A stretch of 64,000 nucleotides of DNA from Pseudooceanicola marinus. Its GTDB lineage: Bacteria; Pseudomonadota; Alphaproteobacteria; Rhodobacterales; Rhodobacteraceae. Below are positions 34,827 to 43,659 of the stretch, one piece after another (the stretch's first letter is position 1; every line of letters begins with the position of its first letter). The position numbers were made by a program, and so were the translations under genes. The notes beneath the pieces are model-generated. The model was not told where the DNA came from and did not search any database. It worked only from the letters and a program-made list of their open reading frames with translations. Where the stretch lies: contig NZ_JAIVMC010000009.1 in assembly GCF_020177265.1 (NCBI RefSeq), positions 62,001 through 126,000 of the forward strand, read 5' to 3'.

Positions 34827-35269
34827 CCCCCGGCGCGGTCCCCGCGCGCATACCCGAGGGAAGACCGGCCTTGATCGGAATCGTCATCGTCGCCCATGGC
34901 GGGCTGGCACGGGAATACAAGGCTGCGGTCGAGCATGTGGTCGGCCCGCAACCGGGAATCTCTGCCATCTCCATAGACGCCAATTGCGACCGCGGCACGA
35001 AGGAGCGGGAGATCTGTTCCGCCGCCGAGTCCGTGGACCAGGGGCAGGGCGTCGTGGTGGTGACCGACATGTTCGGCGGATCGCCCAGCAACCTGTCGCT
35101 GATGGCCTGCCGTCCCGATGATCGGCGGATCCTCTACGGCGTCAATCTTCCGGCCTTGATCAAGCTGGCCAAGTCGCGGCATAAAACGCTGCCGGAGGCG
35201 GTGCGCGTGGCCACGGAAGCCGGGCGCAAGTATATCGACAGCCGCAATCTGAGCGCCGGGTCCGCCTGA
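34823..35269 (+). CDS. PTS EIIA component, mannose family
   Basis: A phosphocarrier of the EIIA(Man) fold: [18 protein letters not shown] with active-site His25 (His9 from the later start), [18 protein letters not shown]. No EIIB, C or D genes are adjacent, so it is probably regulatory rather than for sugar uptake. ATG 34823 overlaps the rapZ stop and has GGAGGGGGGAGG upstream (148 residues). A TTG at 34871 preceded by GAGGGAAG would give the usual [10 protein letters not shown] start and 132 residues; I consider this equally likely. Confidence 0.93.
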   Translation: MTPGAVPARIPEGRPALIGIVIVAHGGLAREYKAAVEHVVGPQPGISAISIDANCDRGTKEREICSAAESVDQGQGVVVVTDMFGGSPSNLSLMACRPDDRRILYGVNLPALIKLAKSRHKTLPEAVRVATEAGRKYIDSRNLSAGSA

Positions 35270-35305
35270 GGGTCGATCGGGTTTTGGGACGAATGAGGGG
35301 CCGGG

Positions 35306-35584
35306 ATGAGCGATAGCGTCACACGACATTTTGAGATCGTGAACGAGAAGGGTCTGCATGCCCGGGCCTCGGCCAAGTTCGTCGAGGTTGTGGAGGCTTT
35401 CGACGCCTCCGCCGAGGTCAGCCGCGACGGGATGTCCACTGGCGGCGACAGCATCATGGGCCTTTTGATGTTGGCAGCAGGCAAGGGAAGCTCTATTGAG
35501 GTTGAAACCTCCGGGCCCGATGCCGTGGCACTGGCCGATGCGCTGGAAAAGCTGGTGGCGGACCGTTTCGGGGAAGACATGTAG
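35306..35584 (+). CDS. ptsH: PTS phosphocarrier protein HPr
   Basis: A 92-residue HPr. H18 in KGLHARASAKF is the PEP-dependent phosphorylation site, and S49 in GGDSIMGLLML is the HprK target. It lies 37 bases after EIIA. With hprK nearby it can be serine-phosphorylated. Enzyme I is not in this window. Confidence 0.96.
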   Translation: MSDSVTRHFEIVNEKGLHARASAKFVEVVEAFDASAEVSRDGMSTGGDSIMGLLMLAAGKGSSIEVETSGPDAVALADALEKLVADRFGEDM

Positions 35585-35655
35585 AGACGGACATTCCGTT
35601 CCGCCGCGTATAACCCACACGACAGAACGCGGACGACGAAGACAGGTGACTTGCC

Positions 35656-36549
35656 TTGGTAGACTCGACTGAAAATCACGTCGCTCGCGGGCACCAGAGC
35701 GCGCCCGATCAGGTCAACTATACCAAGTATGACCGACGGTCCCTGACCTATTCCAACACCTTCGACAATGCCTTCCAGCGCAATGCGATCCGCACCCTGG
35801 AATGGTTCACCGGCAAGCTGACGATCCTGCGGCTGATCCGCAAGTTCGAGCGTCAGGGCGCGCCGCAGGGCCAGGCCTTCTGGAAGGCCTGCCTGGACGT
35901 GATGGGCATCCCCGTCACCACCCCCGAAGAGCAACTGGCGAAGATCCCGGCCGACGGCCCCGTCGTGGTGGTCGCGAACCACCCGCACGGCATGGTCGAC
36001 GGCATGATCCTGGCCGAGATGGTCGGCCGTCGCCGCCTCGACTACAAGATCCTGACCCGCTCCGTGCTGACCGGCATCGACGAGGTCGCCTCGTCCTACA
36101 TGATCCCGGTGCCCTTTCCGCATGACCCGGAAGCGCAGAAGAAGATGATCGAGATGCGCGCAAAGGCCATGGCGCACCTGAAGGAAGGCGGGCTGGTCGC
36201 GCTGTTCCCTTCCGGTGTGGTCGCAGCCTCGGAAAGCATGTTTGGCCCGGCCATCGAGGCCGAATGGAACGTCTTCACTGCGCAGATGATCCGCCGCTCC
36301 GGCGCCAAGGTCGTGCCGATCCATTTCACCGGCGGCAATTCGCGCTGGTATCACGTCGCCAACCGCATCTCGGCCACCCTGCGCCAGGGTCTGCTGCTGC
36401 ATGAGATCGTGCATTCGCTGAACAAGCCCCAGGCGCCGATCGTCGGTGACGTGATCGACGACGCGCAGATGGAAGAGCTGAAGAAGAACCCCCGCGGGTT
36501 CATGGCCTGGCTGCGCGAGCACACGCTGAAGCTGGGCAACAAGGGCTGA
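35656..36549 (+). CDS. LPLAT-family acyltransferase
   Basis: A 297-residue protein with the lysophospholipid-acyltransferase block VVVVANHPHGMVDGMILAEMV, the NHPxGxxDG variant of the NHxxxxD motif, and LFPSGVVAASESMFGPAIEAEWNVF as the later PlsC-like block. The start is a TTG at 35656, preceded by AGGTGA; no ATG occurs before residue 83. It is the last gene of the HPr cluster, 71 bases after ptsH, and probably uses acyl-ACP or acyl-CoA in membrane lipid synthesis. Exact acceptor unknown. Confidence 0.85.
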   Translation: MVDSTENHVARGHQSAPDQVNYTKYDRRSLTYSNTFDNAFQRNAIRTLEWFTGKLTILRLIRKFERQGAPQGQAFWKACLDVMGIPVTTPEEQLAKIPADGPVVVVANHPHGMVDGMILAEMVGRRRLDYKILTRSVLTGIDEVASSYMIPVPFPHDPEAQKKMIEMRAKAMAHLKEGGLVALFPSGVVAASESMFGPAIEAEWNVFTAQMIRRSGAKVVPIHFTGGNSRWYHVANRISATLRQGLLLHEIVHSLNKPQAPIVGDVIDDAQMEELKKNPRGFMAWLREHTLKLGNKG

Positions 36550-36575
36550 TCGCCTCGCCCCGGTTGGACGGCAGA

Positions 36576-36627
36576 GGGGGCTTTGCCCCCCGGCGTGGCA
36601 GGCCACGCCTCCCCCCAGAGATTTTCG
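36576..36627 (-). repeat. AAATACTCC double-hairpin repeat, variant copy E
   Basis: Second stem GGGGGC-TTT-GCCCCC (36576-36590), first stem GGCGTGGC (36592-36599) with GCCACGCC (36602-36609), then CCCCCC-AGAGATTTT in place of GGAGTATTT. Lies between the acyltransferase end and the TIGR02186 gene end. Confidence 0.6.
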
Positions 36628-36673
36628 GCTGTCGGATGACCCGTATGCCGACTAACGGCCCTGGGCGATCCGG

Positions 36674-37492
36674 TTACTGGTTGCGCAGAAGGCGGAAGAT
36701 TTCCGAGGCGCCCCAGCCCGCGAAGATGGCGATGAAGATCGCCAGCAGCGCGTAGAGCACACCCTGTTCGCGCGACAGCGCGTAGAGCCATTGTTCCAGC
36801 CCCACCTTGCCCACACGGATCGCCGTTTCATGGGTCGAGGCGACCGACCCATCGCGCACCAGGTAGACGTCGACGCTGTAGACGCCCGTGGGCAGCGACG
36901 AGGGCAGCGGCACCGAGGTCCGGAACAGCGTCTGCCGGTCGAAGCCCACGGTTTCCTCGCGCATCTGGTAGAGCCCGGCGCGCTGGCGGATCCGCACCAG
37001 TGCCTCGACGAAGGCGTCCTCGTCCGTCACCTCGTCGCCCGAGGTGATCGAGCGGATGGCGCGGGGGATCGAGATGCGGTGACGCAGATCCTCGGTGGCT
37101 GACAGGATGTCGTCCAGGGGCGCGGAGGTGGCCACGGCGTAGAAGCTGGGCGCCTGGCGGATCGTCACCTGGTCGGCGTTCACCCAGATACCGGCACGGC
37201 GTTCCTTGCGCTGCACCGCGATCGGCTCGTTCGGCCCGGCGACGGTGATGATGACATCGGCCGGCTCCGCCAGCGGCGCGGTGTCGCGTTTGACGGCGCC
37301 GAAGATCAGGATCTCGGAGCCGTCGAAATTGGCGGTGATCGCCACGCGGTTCTGCGACAGGCCCAGGACCAGTTCCTCGGGTGCAGGCAGGGCGGGGACC
37401 TCCTCCGCCTGCTGCGCGGGCAGGGCGACGGGGGCGGCCAGCAGGGCGGCGGCCAGGAGAGCCCGAAGGGCAGAGAGGCGAGGCAGGCGCAT
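36674..37492 (-). CDS. TIGR02186 family transmembrane protein
   Basis: A 272-residue protein: signal peptide (to about residue 27), a beta-rich periplasmic domain (EELVLGLSQNRVAITANFDGSEILIFGAVKR, GIWVNADQVTIRQAPSFYAVATSAPL), and one C-terminal membrane helix (GVLYALLAIFIAIFAGWGASEIFRLL). This family is regularly found beside TauE-type exporters and is thought to assist them. Start ATG 37492, two bases after the exporter stop, so cotranscribed. A longer upstream frame is only the shadow of the exporter gene. Confidence 0.9.
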   Translation of the reverse strand: MRLPRLSALRALLAAALLAAPVALPAQQAEEVPALPAPEELVLGLSQNRVAITANFDGSEILIFGAVKRDTAPLAEPADVIITVAGPNEPIAVQRKERRAGIWVNADQVTIRQAPSFYAVATSAPLDDILSATEDLRHRISIPRAIRSITSGDEVTDEDAFVEALVRIRQRAGLYQMREETVGFDRQTLFRTSVPLPSSLPTGVYSVDVYLVRDGSVASTHETAIRVGKVGLEQWLYALSREQGVLYALLAIFIAIFAGWGASEIFRLLRNQ

Positions 37493-37494
37493 GG

Positions 37495-38412
37495 TCACTG
37501 CACCTCCGTCAGCGTGTAGACTTCGGCCGGGGGCAGCACCAGGTCGAGGCCCAGCTTGAAGCAGACCGACAGCACCAGCAAGGCCAGCAGGATACGCAGC
37601 TGTTCGGCCTTCATCTTCGCCCCGATGCGGGTGCCGAACTGGGCGCCCACCACGCCACCGATCAGCAGGAACAGGGCCAGGGCGATATCGACCGAATGGT
37701 TGGTGACCGCGTGCAGGAAGGTGGTAACACCGGCCACCAGGATGATCTGGAACAGCGAGGTGCCGATCACGACCTTCGTTGGCATGTGCAGCAGGTAGAT
37801 CATCGCCGGCACCATGATGAAGCCGCCGCCGACGCCCATCACTGCCGACAGCACGCCCACGGCCGCCCCCACCAGGAAGGGCGGGATGACCGAGATGTAG
37901 AGGCCCGAGGTGCGGAAACGCATCTTCATCGGCAGGGTGTGCACCAGCCCGCGCTGCTTGCGCTTCTTCACCGGACCGCCGCCACCGCCGCGCGCCCGGC
38001 GCAGCGCCGACAGGCTTTCCACGAACATCAGAGAGCCGATGGCGCCGAGGAAGACCACATAACAGAGGTTCACCAGCAGATCGACATGGCCCAGCTGTTT
38101 CAGCCAGTTGAACAGCAGCATGCCCAGCCCGGCCCCGACGACACCGCCGCCCTGCAACAGCATCCCCATGCGCAGGTCCACGTTGCGCCTTTTCAGATGC
38201 GCAAAGAGGCCGGAGACGGAGGAGGCGATGATCTGGTTGGCGGAGGTGGCCACGGCGACTGTGGGCGGGATCCCGATGAAGAACAGCAGCGGCGTGATCA
38301 GGAAGCCGCCACCGACCCCGAACATGCCCGACAGGACCCCCACCATGCCCCCAAGCCCCAGAAGCAGGAACATGTTCACGGAAACCTCGGCAATGGGGAG
38401 GTAGATCTGCAT
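37495..38412 (-). CDS. TSUP family sulfite/sulfonate exporter (TauE-like)
   Basis: A 305-residue permease with about eight membrane segments. The duplicated LLGLGGMVGVLSGMFGVGGGFLITPLL and VGVLSAVMGVGGGFIMVPAMIYLL motifs are TauE/SafE repeats. A basic loop (residues about 138-155, rich in Arg, Gly and Lys) separates the halves. Paired with TIGR02186. In taurine-degrading bacteria such proteins export sulfite or sulfoacetate; no sulfonate catabolic gene is nearby. Confidence 0.9.
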   Translation of the reverse strand: MQIYLPIAEVSVNMFLLLGLGGMVGVLSGMFGVGGGFLITPLLFFIGIPPTVAVATSANQIIASSVSGLFAHLKRRNVDLRMGMLLQGGGVVGAGLGMLLFNWLKQLGHVDLLVNLCYVVFLGAIGSLMFVESLSALRRARGGGGGPVKKRKQRGLVHTLPMKMRFRTSGLYISVIPPFLVGAAVGVLSAVMGVGGGFIMVPAMIYLLHMPTKVVIGTSLFQIILVAGVTTFLHAVTNHSVDIALALFLLIGGVVGAQFGTRIGAKMKAEQLRILLALLVLSVCFKLGLDLVLPPAEVYTLTEVQ

Positions 38413-38618
38413 GCTGTCTCCTAGCGCGATTGCCGCAGTGCCGCAATGGAGGGCCGCGGCGGGCGAGGGCCCGGCGCGGGGTCATCTTCGACTTTGCCGC
38501 GAAGCGCGGGCGAGGGCAATCACCCGGCTCGTGTCAGCGGCCGGGTGTTGCCGGGGTGCCGGGGGGCGGATCTGATTTGTGGGATAGGGATGCGGCGCGT
38601 CGCGGCGCTGCGAGAGCC

Positions 38619-38656
38619 GGGGCGCACCCTGGGTCAGGTGCGCCCCGCTCGGGGCG
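38619..38656. terminator. two alternative hairpins after the nucleoside ABC operon
   Basis: GGGGCGCACC (38619-38628) pairs with GGTGCGCCCC (38637-38646); alternatively CGCCCC (38641-38646) pairs with GGGGCG (38651-38656). They lie just beyond the stop of the second permease gene. No T run. Confidence 0.55.
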
Positions 38657-38658
38657 TG

Positions 38659-39621
38659 CTATCGTTCCTTGACGTAGGGATCGCCCGAGGCACGCGGTGG
38701 GATGGCCGCGCCGACGAAGCCCGCCAGGATCACGATGGTCAGGATGTAGGGCAGCGCGTTCATGAACTGCACCGGGATCACGAAGGCGCCCAGGTCGATG
38801 TTCTGATATCGCAGCGCCACCGCCTGCAGCAGGCCGAACAGCATTGTCGCCGACAGGCAGTACCAGGGGCGCCACTTGGCGAAGATCAGCGCCGCCAGCG
38901 CGATATAGCCCCGTCCGGCGGTCATCTCGCGGGTGAAGCCCGCCTGCAGACCGGTCGCCAGGTAGCTGCCGGCCAGCCCGCACAGGACCCCCGCGATCAG
39001 GATCGCGGCAAAGCGCAGGCGCACCACCGAGATACCGGCGGTGTCCACGGCGGCCGGGTTTTCCCCCACGGCGCGCAGGCGCAGGCCGAAGCGAGTTCGG
39101 TAGAGGACCCACCAGGACAGCGGCACCAGCAGGAAGGCCACGTAGACCAGGATCGAGTGGCCCGAGATCAGCTCGGCATAGATCGGACCCAGCACCGGCA
39201 CGTCGCGCAGCGCCTCGGCGCCGGGCAGGGGAATGCCGCTGAACCTCGCGTTCTCCAGCGTCGGCGTGCGGCCGCCTTGGGCGAACCATGTCTGCGCTAC
39301 CAGCACCGTCAGGCCGGAGGCGAGGAAGTTCAGCGCCACGCCGGAGATCAGCTGGTTGCCGCGGAAGGTGATCGAGGCGACGCCGTGGATCAGCGAGAAG
39401 CAGATCGCGGCGACGATGCCGACGAGCATGCCCACCCAGACGGAGCCGGAGTAGTAGGCGAAGGCGGCCGAGAAGAAGGCGGCGGCCAGCGCCTTGCCTT
39501 CGAGGCCGATGTCGACCACGCCCGCGCGTTCGGAAAAGAGCCCGGCCAAGCACATCAGCAACAGCGGCGTGCCCAGTCGGACGGTGGAATCGAGGATCTG
39601 GAGGATCGTCATCAGGTCCAT
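38659..39621 (-). CDS. nucleoside ABC transporter permease 2 (NupQ/YufQ type)
   Basis: A 320-residue inner-membrane permease of the BPD_transp_2 family, with about eight membrane helices. LFSERAGVVDIGLEGKALAAAFFSA, NFLASGL and GENPAAVDTAGISV (the EAA-like contact with the ATPase) are typical of BMP-dependent purine nucleoside importers. It works with the permease at 39687-40778, the ATPase at 40771-42405 and the binding protein at 42494-43501. Last gene of the operon. Confidence 0.94.
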   Translation of the reverse strand: MDLMTILQILDSTVRLGTPLLLMCLAGLFSERAGVVDIGLEGKALAAAFFSAAFAYYSGSVWVGMLVGIVAAICFSLIHGVASITFRGNQLISGVALNFLASGLTVLVAQTWFAQGGRTPTLENARFSGIPLPGAEALRDVPVLGPIYAELISGHSILVYVAFLLVPLSWWVLYRTRFGLRLRAVGENPAAVDTAGISVVRLRFAAILIAGVLCGLAGSYLATGLQAGFTREMTAGRGYIALAALIFAKWRPWYCLSATMLFGLLQAVALRYQNIDLGAFVIPVQFMNALPYILTIVILAGFVGAAIPPRASGDPYVKER

Positions 39622-39686
39622 GGGTCAGCTCTCCGCGTCGGTGTGGGGCCTGGCCAGGCCGTGAAATGCAGGATGGAAAGTCACGC

Positions 39687-40778
39687 TCAGCCCTCCTGCC
39701 GCATCGCCATGAAGACCCGCTCCAACGGCCAGCGCACCATGTTGTCCAGCGCGCCGGTGAACAGGATCACCAGGGCCTGGATCACCACGATCAGCTCGCG
39801 CGGGATCGAGGTCCACATCGCCAGTTCGGCGCCCCCCTGGTAGAGGAAGCCGAAGAGGATCGAGGCCAGCAGCACGCCGAAGGGGTGGTTGCGGCCCATC
39901 AGGGCCACGGCGATGCCGATGAAGCCCGCGCCCTCGGCGGAGTTGAGGATCAGCCGTTCGGCCTCACCCTGGGTCACGTTGATACCCATCAGGCCTGCCA
40001 GCCCGCCGGAGATCAGCATCGCCACGATGATGATGCGGAACGGCGAGATGCCGGCATACTTGGCGCCCGACTCAGAATAGCCCTGGCTGCGGATCTCGTA
40101 GCCCAGCTTGGTGCGCCAGATCAGCAGCCAGACCAGCAGGCAGGCCGCCAGGGCGACGAAGAAGGTCACGTTGGCGGGCGAGCCGCGGAACAGCACGCCC
40201 TCGCCACCCGCGAAGATGTCGCGGAAGTTGGGCAGATGCGTGGCCTCCGGGAAGGTGGCCGAGGCCGGTTCCATCGCGCCCACGGGGCGCAGGTGGTTGA
40301 CCAGGACGTAGTTCAGGAGGGCGGCGGCGATGAAATTGAACATGATCGTGGTGATCACGATGTGGCTGCCGCGCGCCGCCTGAAGGTAGGCCGGGATCAG
40401 CGCCCAGAGCGCGCCGAAGAGCGCGGCGAAGACCGTCGAGCCCAGCAGGGCGATCGTCCAGTGCGGCCAGGGAATGTAGAGACAGCACAGCGCCACGCCC
40501 AACGACCCGATCACCGCCTGGCCTTCGCCACCGATGTTGAACAGCTTGGCGTGGAAGGCCACCGACACGGCCAGGCCGCAGAAGATGAAGTTGGTGGCGT
40601 AATACAGCGTGTAGCCCCAGCCGGAGGAGCGCATCAGCGCCCCGTCCACCATCAGCGCGAAGGCGTCCCAGGGGTTTTCGCCGATGGCCCAGATGGCCAC
40701 GGCCGACAGGGCCGCGGCCAGCAGCAGCGAGATCAGCGGGATCAGGACCACGTCGGCCCAGACAGGCATCCTATCCAT
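39687..40778 (-). CDS. nucleoside ABC transporter permease 1 (NupP/YufP type)
   Basis: A 363-residue permease. LFNIGGEGQAVIGSLGVAL, RGSHIVITTIMFNFIAAALLNYVLVN and GYSESGAKYAGISPFR are hallmarks of YufP/NupB-type permeases. A larger periplasmic loop (about 165-200) separates helices. Start ATG 40778 overlaps the end of the ATPase gene by eight bases; another ATG at 40769 is possible. Coupled translation with the ATPase. Confidence 0.94.
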   Translation of the reverse strand: MDRMPVWADVVLIPLISLLLAAALSAVAIWAIGENPWDAFALMVDGALMRSSGWGYTLYYATNFIFCGLAVSVAFHAKLFNIGGEGQAVIGSLGVALCCLYIPWPHWTIALLGSTVFAALFGALWALIPAYLQAARGSHIVITTIMFNFIAAALLNYVLVNHLRPVGAMEPASATFPEATHLPNFRDIFAGGEGVLFRGSPANVTFFVALAACLLVWLLIWRTKLGYEIRSQGYSESGAKYAGISPFRIIIVAMLISGGLAGLMGINVTQGEAERLILNSAEGAGFIGIAVALMGRNHPFGVLLASILFGFLYQGGAELAMWTSIPRELIVVIQALVILFTGALDNMVRWPLERVFMAMRQEG

Positions 40779-42405
40779 TTTGCGGCGCCTCTCCTTGTTC
40801 GACGGCGGTGATGTTCTCCTCGACCGCCTTGAAATCATCCTTGTCGGGCTCGCCCGAGATACCGGCCATCAGGAGGCCCAGCTCGCGTTCGTCGGTCTCC
40901 GACGGGTCGCGGAAGCCCATGACCTGGCCGTCGAACATGACGGCGATCCGGTCGGACAGCGACATGATCTCGTCCAGTTCGACCGAGACCAGCAGGATCG
41001 CCTTGCCCTGGTCGCGCAGGCGCACGATTTCCTGGTGGATGAACTCGATTGCCCCGATGTCGACGCCGCGCGTCGGCTGGCCGACCAGCAGCAGGTCCGG
41101 GTATTTCTCGATCTCGCGGGCCAGCACGATCTTCTGCTGGTTGCCCCCGGAGAAGCTCTTGGCCTTCAGGTTGGGATCCGGCGGGCGGACGTCGAACCGT
41201 TCCATCTTGCCCGCGGCCTCCCTCTGGATCGCCGCGTTGTTCATCAGCGCGCCCGACTGCCACTGCGGATCGCGGTGATAGCCGAAGACGGTGTTCTCCC
41301 AGGCGGTGAATTCCATGATCAGGCCTTCACGCTGGCGATCCTCGGGCACGTTGCCGATCGAGGCCTTGCGCCGCGCCGCGCCGTCGGATCCCTTGCCCGA
41401 CAGGGGAAGGGGCTGGCCCAGCATGGTGATCTCGCCGGTGCCGTCCATGATACCGCCCAGGACGTGCATCAGTTCCGACTGGCCATTGCCCGCGACGCCT
41501 GCCAGGCCGAGGATCTCGCCCGCGCGGATGTCGAAGGAAATGCCCTTCACACGCTCGACGCCCTTTGCATCGGTCACGCGCAGGTCCTTCACCGACAGCA
41601 CCACGTCGCCAGGCGTTGCCGGTTTCTTGTCGACGCGCAGCAGGACCTTGCGGCCCACCATCAGCTCGGCCAGCTCCTCGGGGTTGGTTTCCGAGGTCTT
41701 CACCGTGGCCGTCATCTCGCCCCGGCGCATGACCGAAACGGTGTCGGTGATCTCCATGATCTCGCGCAGCTTGTGGGTGATCAGGATGATCGTCTTCCCC
41801 TCGCGCCGCAGGTTGTCGAGGATCCGGAACAGGTGATCGGCCTCGGCCGGAGTCAGCACGCCGGTCGGTTCGTCCAGGATCAGGATGTTGGCTTCGCGGT
41901 AGAGCGCCTTCAGGATCTCCACCCGTTGCTGGTGCCCGACCGAGAGGTGTTCGATCAGGGCGTCGGGGTCGACGTGCATCTCGTACTCGTCCGCCAGGCT
42001 TTGCAGCGACTTGCGCGCCTTGCGGATCGAGGGTTGCAGCGAGGCCCCCTCTTCGGCGCCGAGGATGATGTTCTCGACCACCGAGAAATTCTCGACCAGC
42101 TTGAAATGCTGGAAGACCATGCCGATGCCGGCCGCGATGGCGTCCTGGCTGTCGTTGATGGTCGTCTTCGTGCCATTGATGAAGATCTCGCCCGCGTCGG
42201 CCTTGTAGAAGCCGTAGAGGATCGACATCAGCGTCGACTTGCCTGCGCCGTTCTCGCCGATGATGCCGTGGATCGTGCCCGGCATGACGCGGATGGAGAT
42301 GTCCTTGTTGGCCTGGACCGGGCCGAAGGCCTTGGAAATGCCCTTCAGCTCGATCGCCGGGTGGGCGCCCGGGTCCGGAGCGGGCCGGTTGGCTGGTTCT
42401 GTCAT
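40771..42405 (-). CDS. nucleoside ABC transporter ATP-binding protein (double NBD)
   Basis: A 544-residue protein with two ABC domains, as in simple-sugar and nucleoside importers. NBD1 carries GENGAGKSTLM (Walker A), LSVGHQQRVEILKAL and ILILDEPTGVLTP. NBD2 has a degenerate Walker A (AGVAGNGQSELMHVL), SFSGGNQQKIVLAREI and LLLVGQPTRGVDIGA. One good and one degenerate site is normal for the family. Start ATG 42405; the longer frame upstream is non-coding in character. It is separated from the binding-protein gene by a hairpin. Confidence 0.95.
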   Translation of the reverse strand: MTEPANRPAPDPGAHPAIELKGISKAFGPVQANKDISIRVMPGTIHGIIGENGAGKSTLMSILYGFYKADAGEIFINGTKTTINDSQDAIAAGIGMVFQHFKLVENFSVVENIILGAEEGASLQPSIRKARKSLQSLADEYEMHVDPDALIEHLSVGHQQRVEILKALYREANILILDEPTGVLTPAEADHLFRILDNLRREGKTIILITHKLREIMEITDTVSVMRRGEMTATVKTSETNPEELAELMVGRKVLLRVDKKPATPGDVVLSVKDLRVTDAKGVERVKGISFDIRAGEILGLAGVAGNGQSELMHVLGGIMDGTGEITMLGQPLPLSGKGSDGAARRKASIGNVPEDRQREGLIMEFTAWENTVFGYHRDPQWQSGALMNNAAIQREAAGKMERFDVRPPDPNLKAKSFSGGNQQKIVLAREIEKYPDLLLVGQPTRGVDIGAIEFIHQEIVRLRDQGKAILLVSVELDEIMSLSDRIAVMFDGQVMGFRDPSETDERELGLLMAGISGEPDKDDFKAVEENITAVEQGEAPQNG

Positions 42406-42464
42406 GTGCAGCGTCCCGTGAAAGGAAACAGGGACCGCGCGGGGGCGGCCCCTGTCAAAGTGGA

Positions 42465-42484
42465 GCGGGGCCGCAAAGCCCCGC
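42465..42484 (-). other. intercistronic hairpin after the binding-protein gene
   Basis: GCGGGGC (42465-42471) pairs with GCCCCGC (42478-42484). Hairpins here usually stabilise the abundant binding-protein message and limit readthrough to the membrane genes. Confidence 0.5.
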
Positions 42485-42493
42485 CGGACCCGA

Positions 42494-43501
42494 TCAGAAT
42501 TCCACTGCCGGGCAGGTGTTGTCGGTGGAGTAGTCGTGGACCGAGATCTCGCCCGCGACGATGTCGGCGGCGGCGGCATAGACTTCGGACAGGGTGTCGA
42601 AGTCGATCAGCATCTCGTTGTAGCCGTCCAGCGCGAAGCCCACGCCGCGGTTCGACAGGTCCTTGGTCTGGACGCCGGTTTCCAGGTCGTCCCCTGCGGT
42701 CATCGCGTCATAGACGGCGTTGTCCACGCGTTTCAGCATCGAGGTCAGGATCGAGCCGGGGTAGAGGTAGTTCTGGTTGCTGTCCACGCCGATGCCGTAG
42801 ATGCCCTGGTCGGCCGCGGTCTGCAGCACACCCAGGCCGGAGGCGCCAGCGGCGGCGAAGACCACGTCGGAGCCCTGCGAGATCTGGGCCTGTGCCAGCT
42901 CGGAGCCCTTCACCGGGTCGGCCCAGGCGGAGGGATCGGTGCCGACCATGTTCGGGATGATCGTGGCGCCTTCGTTGACGGCCTTCACGCCCTGGGCGTA
43001 GCCGCAGGCGAACTTGCGGATCAGCGGGATGTCCATGCCGCCGACGAAGGACACGGTGTCCGTCTCGGTGGTCAGGCCGGCGATCATGCCGACCAGGTAG
43101 GAGCCTTCATGCTCGGAGAAGCCGATGGACAGGACGTTGGGGTTCGCTTCCGGATCGACATAGCCGTCGATGGTGACGAACTTGGTGTCGGGGTAGTCGG
43201 CTGCGACATTGGCGATCGGGGTCGAGAAGGCGAAGCCGGTGGTGATGACCGGGGAGAAGCCCTGTTCGGCGAAGCGGCGCAGGGCCTGCTCGCGCTGTGC
43301 TTCCGAGGTCAGCTCGATGTCGCGGAACTCGCCGCCGGTTTCGGCCGCCCAGCGGGAGGCGCCGACGAAGGCGGCTTCGTTGAAGGATTTGTCGAACTTG
43401 CCGCCCAGGTCGTAGATCAGCGCGGGATCTGCGACGGCAGCGGTTGCGGTCAGGGCCAGGCCGGTCGCGGCAGCGCCGAACATCTTGGTCATCAGGGTCA
43501 T
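42494..43501 (-). CDS. BMP family substrate-binding protein of a nucleoside ABC importer
   Basis: A 335-residue periplasmic protein. Signal peptide residues 1-24 (AAVA, then DPALIYDLGGKFDKSFNEAAF, the conserved BMP/Med start). NVLSIGFSEHEGSYLVGMIAGL, FVGGMDIPLIRKFACGYAQGV and VVFAAAGASGLGVLQTA are BMP-family motifs, which bind purine nucleosides. No lipobox, so soluble rather than lipid-anchored. Two cysteines could pair. GGGAG precedes ATG 43501. First gene of the importer operon. Confidence 0.94.
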   Translation of the reverse strand: MTLMTKMFGAAATGLALTATAAVADPALIYDLGGKFDKSFNEAAFVGASRWAAETGGEFRDIELTSEAQREQALRRFAEQGFSPVITTGFAFSTPIANVAADYPDTKFVTIDGYVDPEANPNVLSIGFSEHEGSYLVGMIAGLTTETDTVSFVGGMDIPLIRKFACGYAQGVKAVNEGATIIPNMVGTDPSAWADPVKGSELAQAQISQGSDVVFAAAGASGLGVLQTAADQGIYGIGVDSNQNYLYPGSILTSMLKRVDNAVYDAMTAGDDLETGVQTKDLSNRGVGFALDGYNEMLIDFDTLSEVYAAAADIVAGEISVHDYSTDNTCPAVEF

Positions 43502-43596
43502 TGGGGTCTCCCGGTTTATGGCCGTCCAGCCGGTCTTCGGCATCGCGGCCCTGCTTTGTGCAGATTGTTTCGGTCTGGCCGATTTAGGACAGAGCG

Positions 43597-43626
43597 GGTC
43601 AGACTGGTCAATACCATTCTCTGACC
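43597..43626 (-). promoter_or_regulatory. candidate promoter and dyads of the nucleoside importer operon
   Basis: On the minus strand TTGACC (43606-43611) is a -35 candidate about 110 bases before the binding-protein gene. It overlaps TGGT-N4-ACCA (43605-43616), and GGTCA repeats at 43597 and 43606 face TGACC at 43622. These fit a GntR-family operator. Confidence 0.35.
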
Positions 43627-43659
43627 GTTTGGTAGGAGAAACCTGCTATACCCCCGAGT

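Noticed and set aside
40684-42960. Long plus-strand frame antisense to the ABC ATPase
   Set aside because: It lies opposite conserved Walker and signature motifs and has antisense composition.
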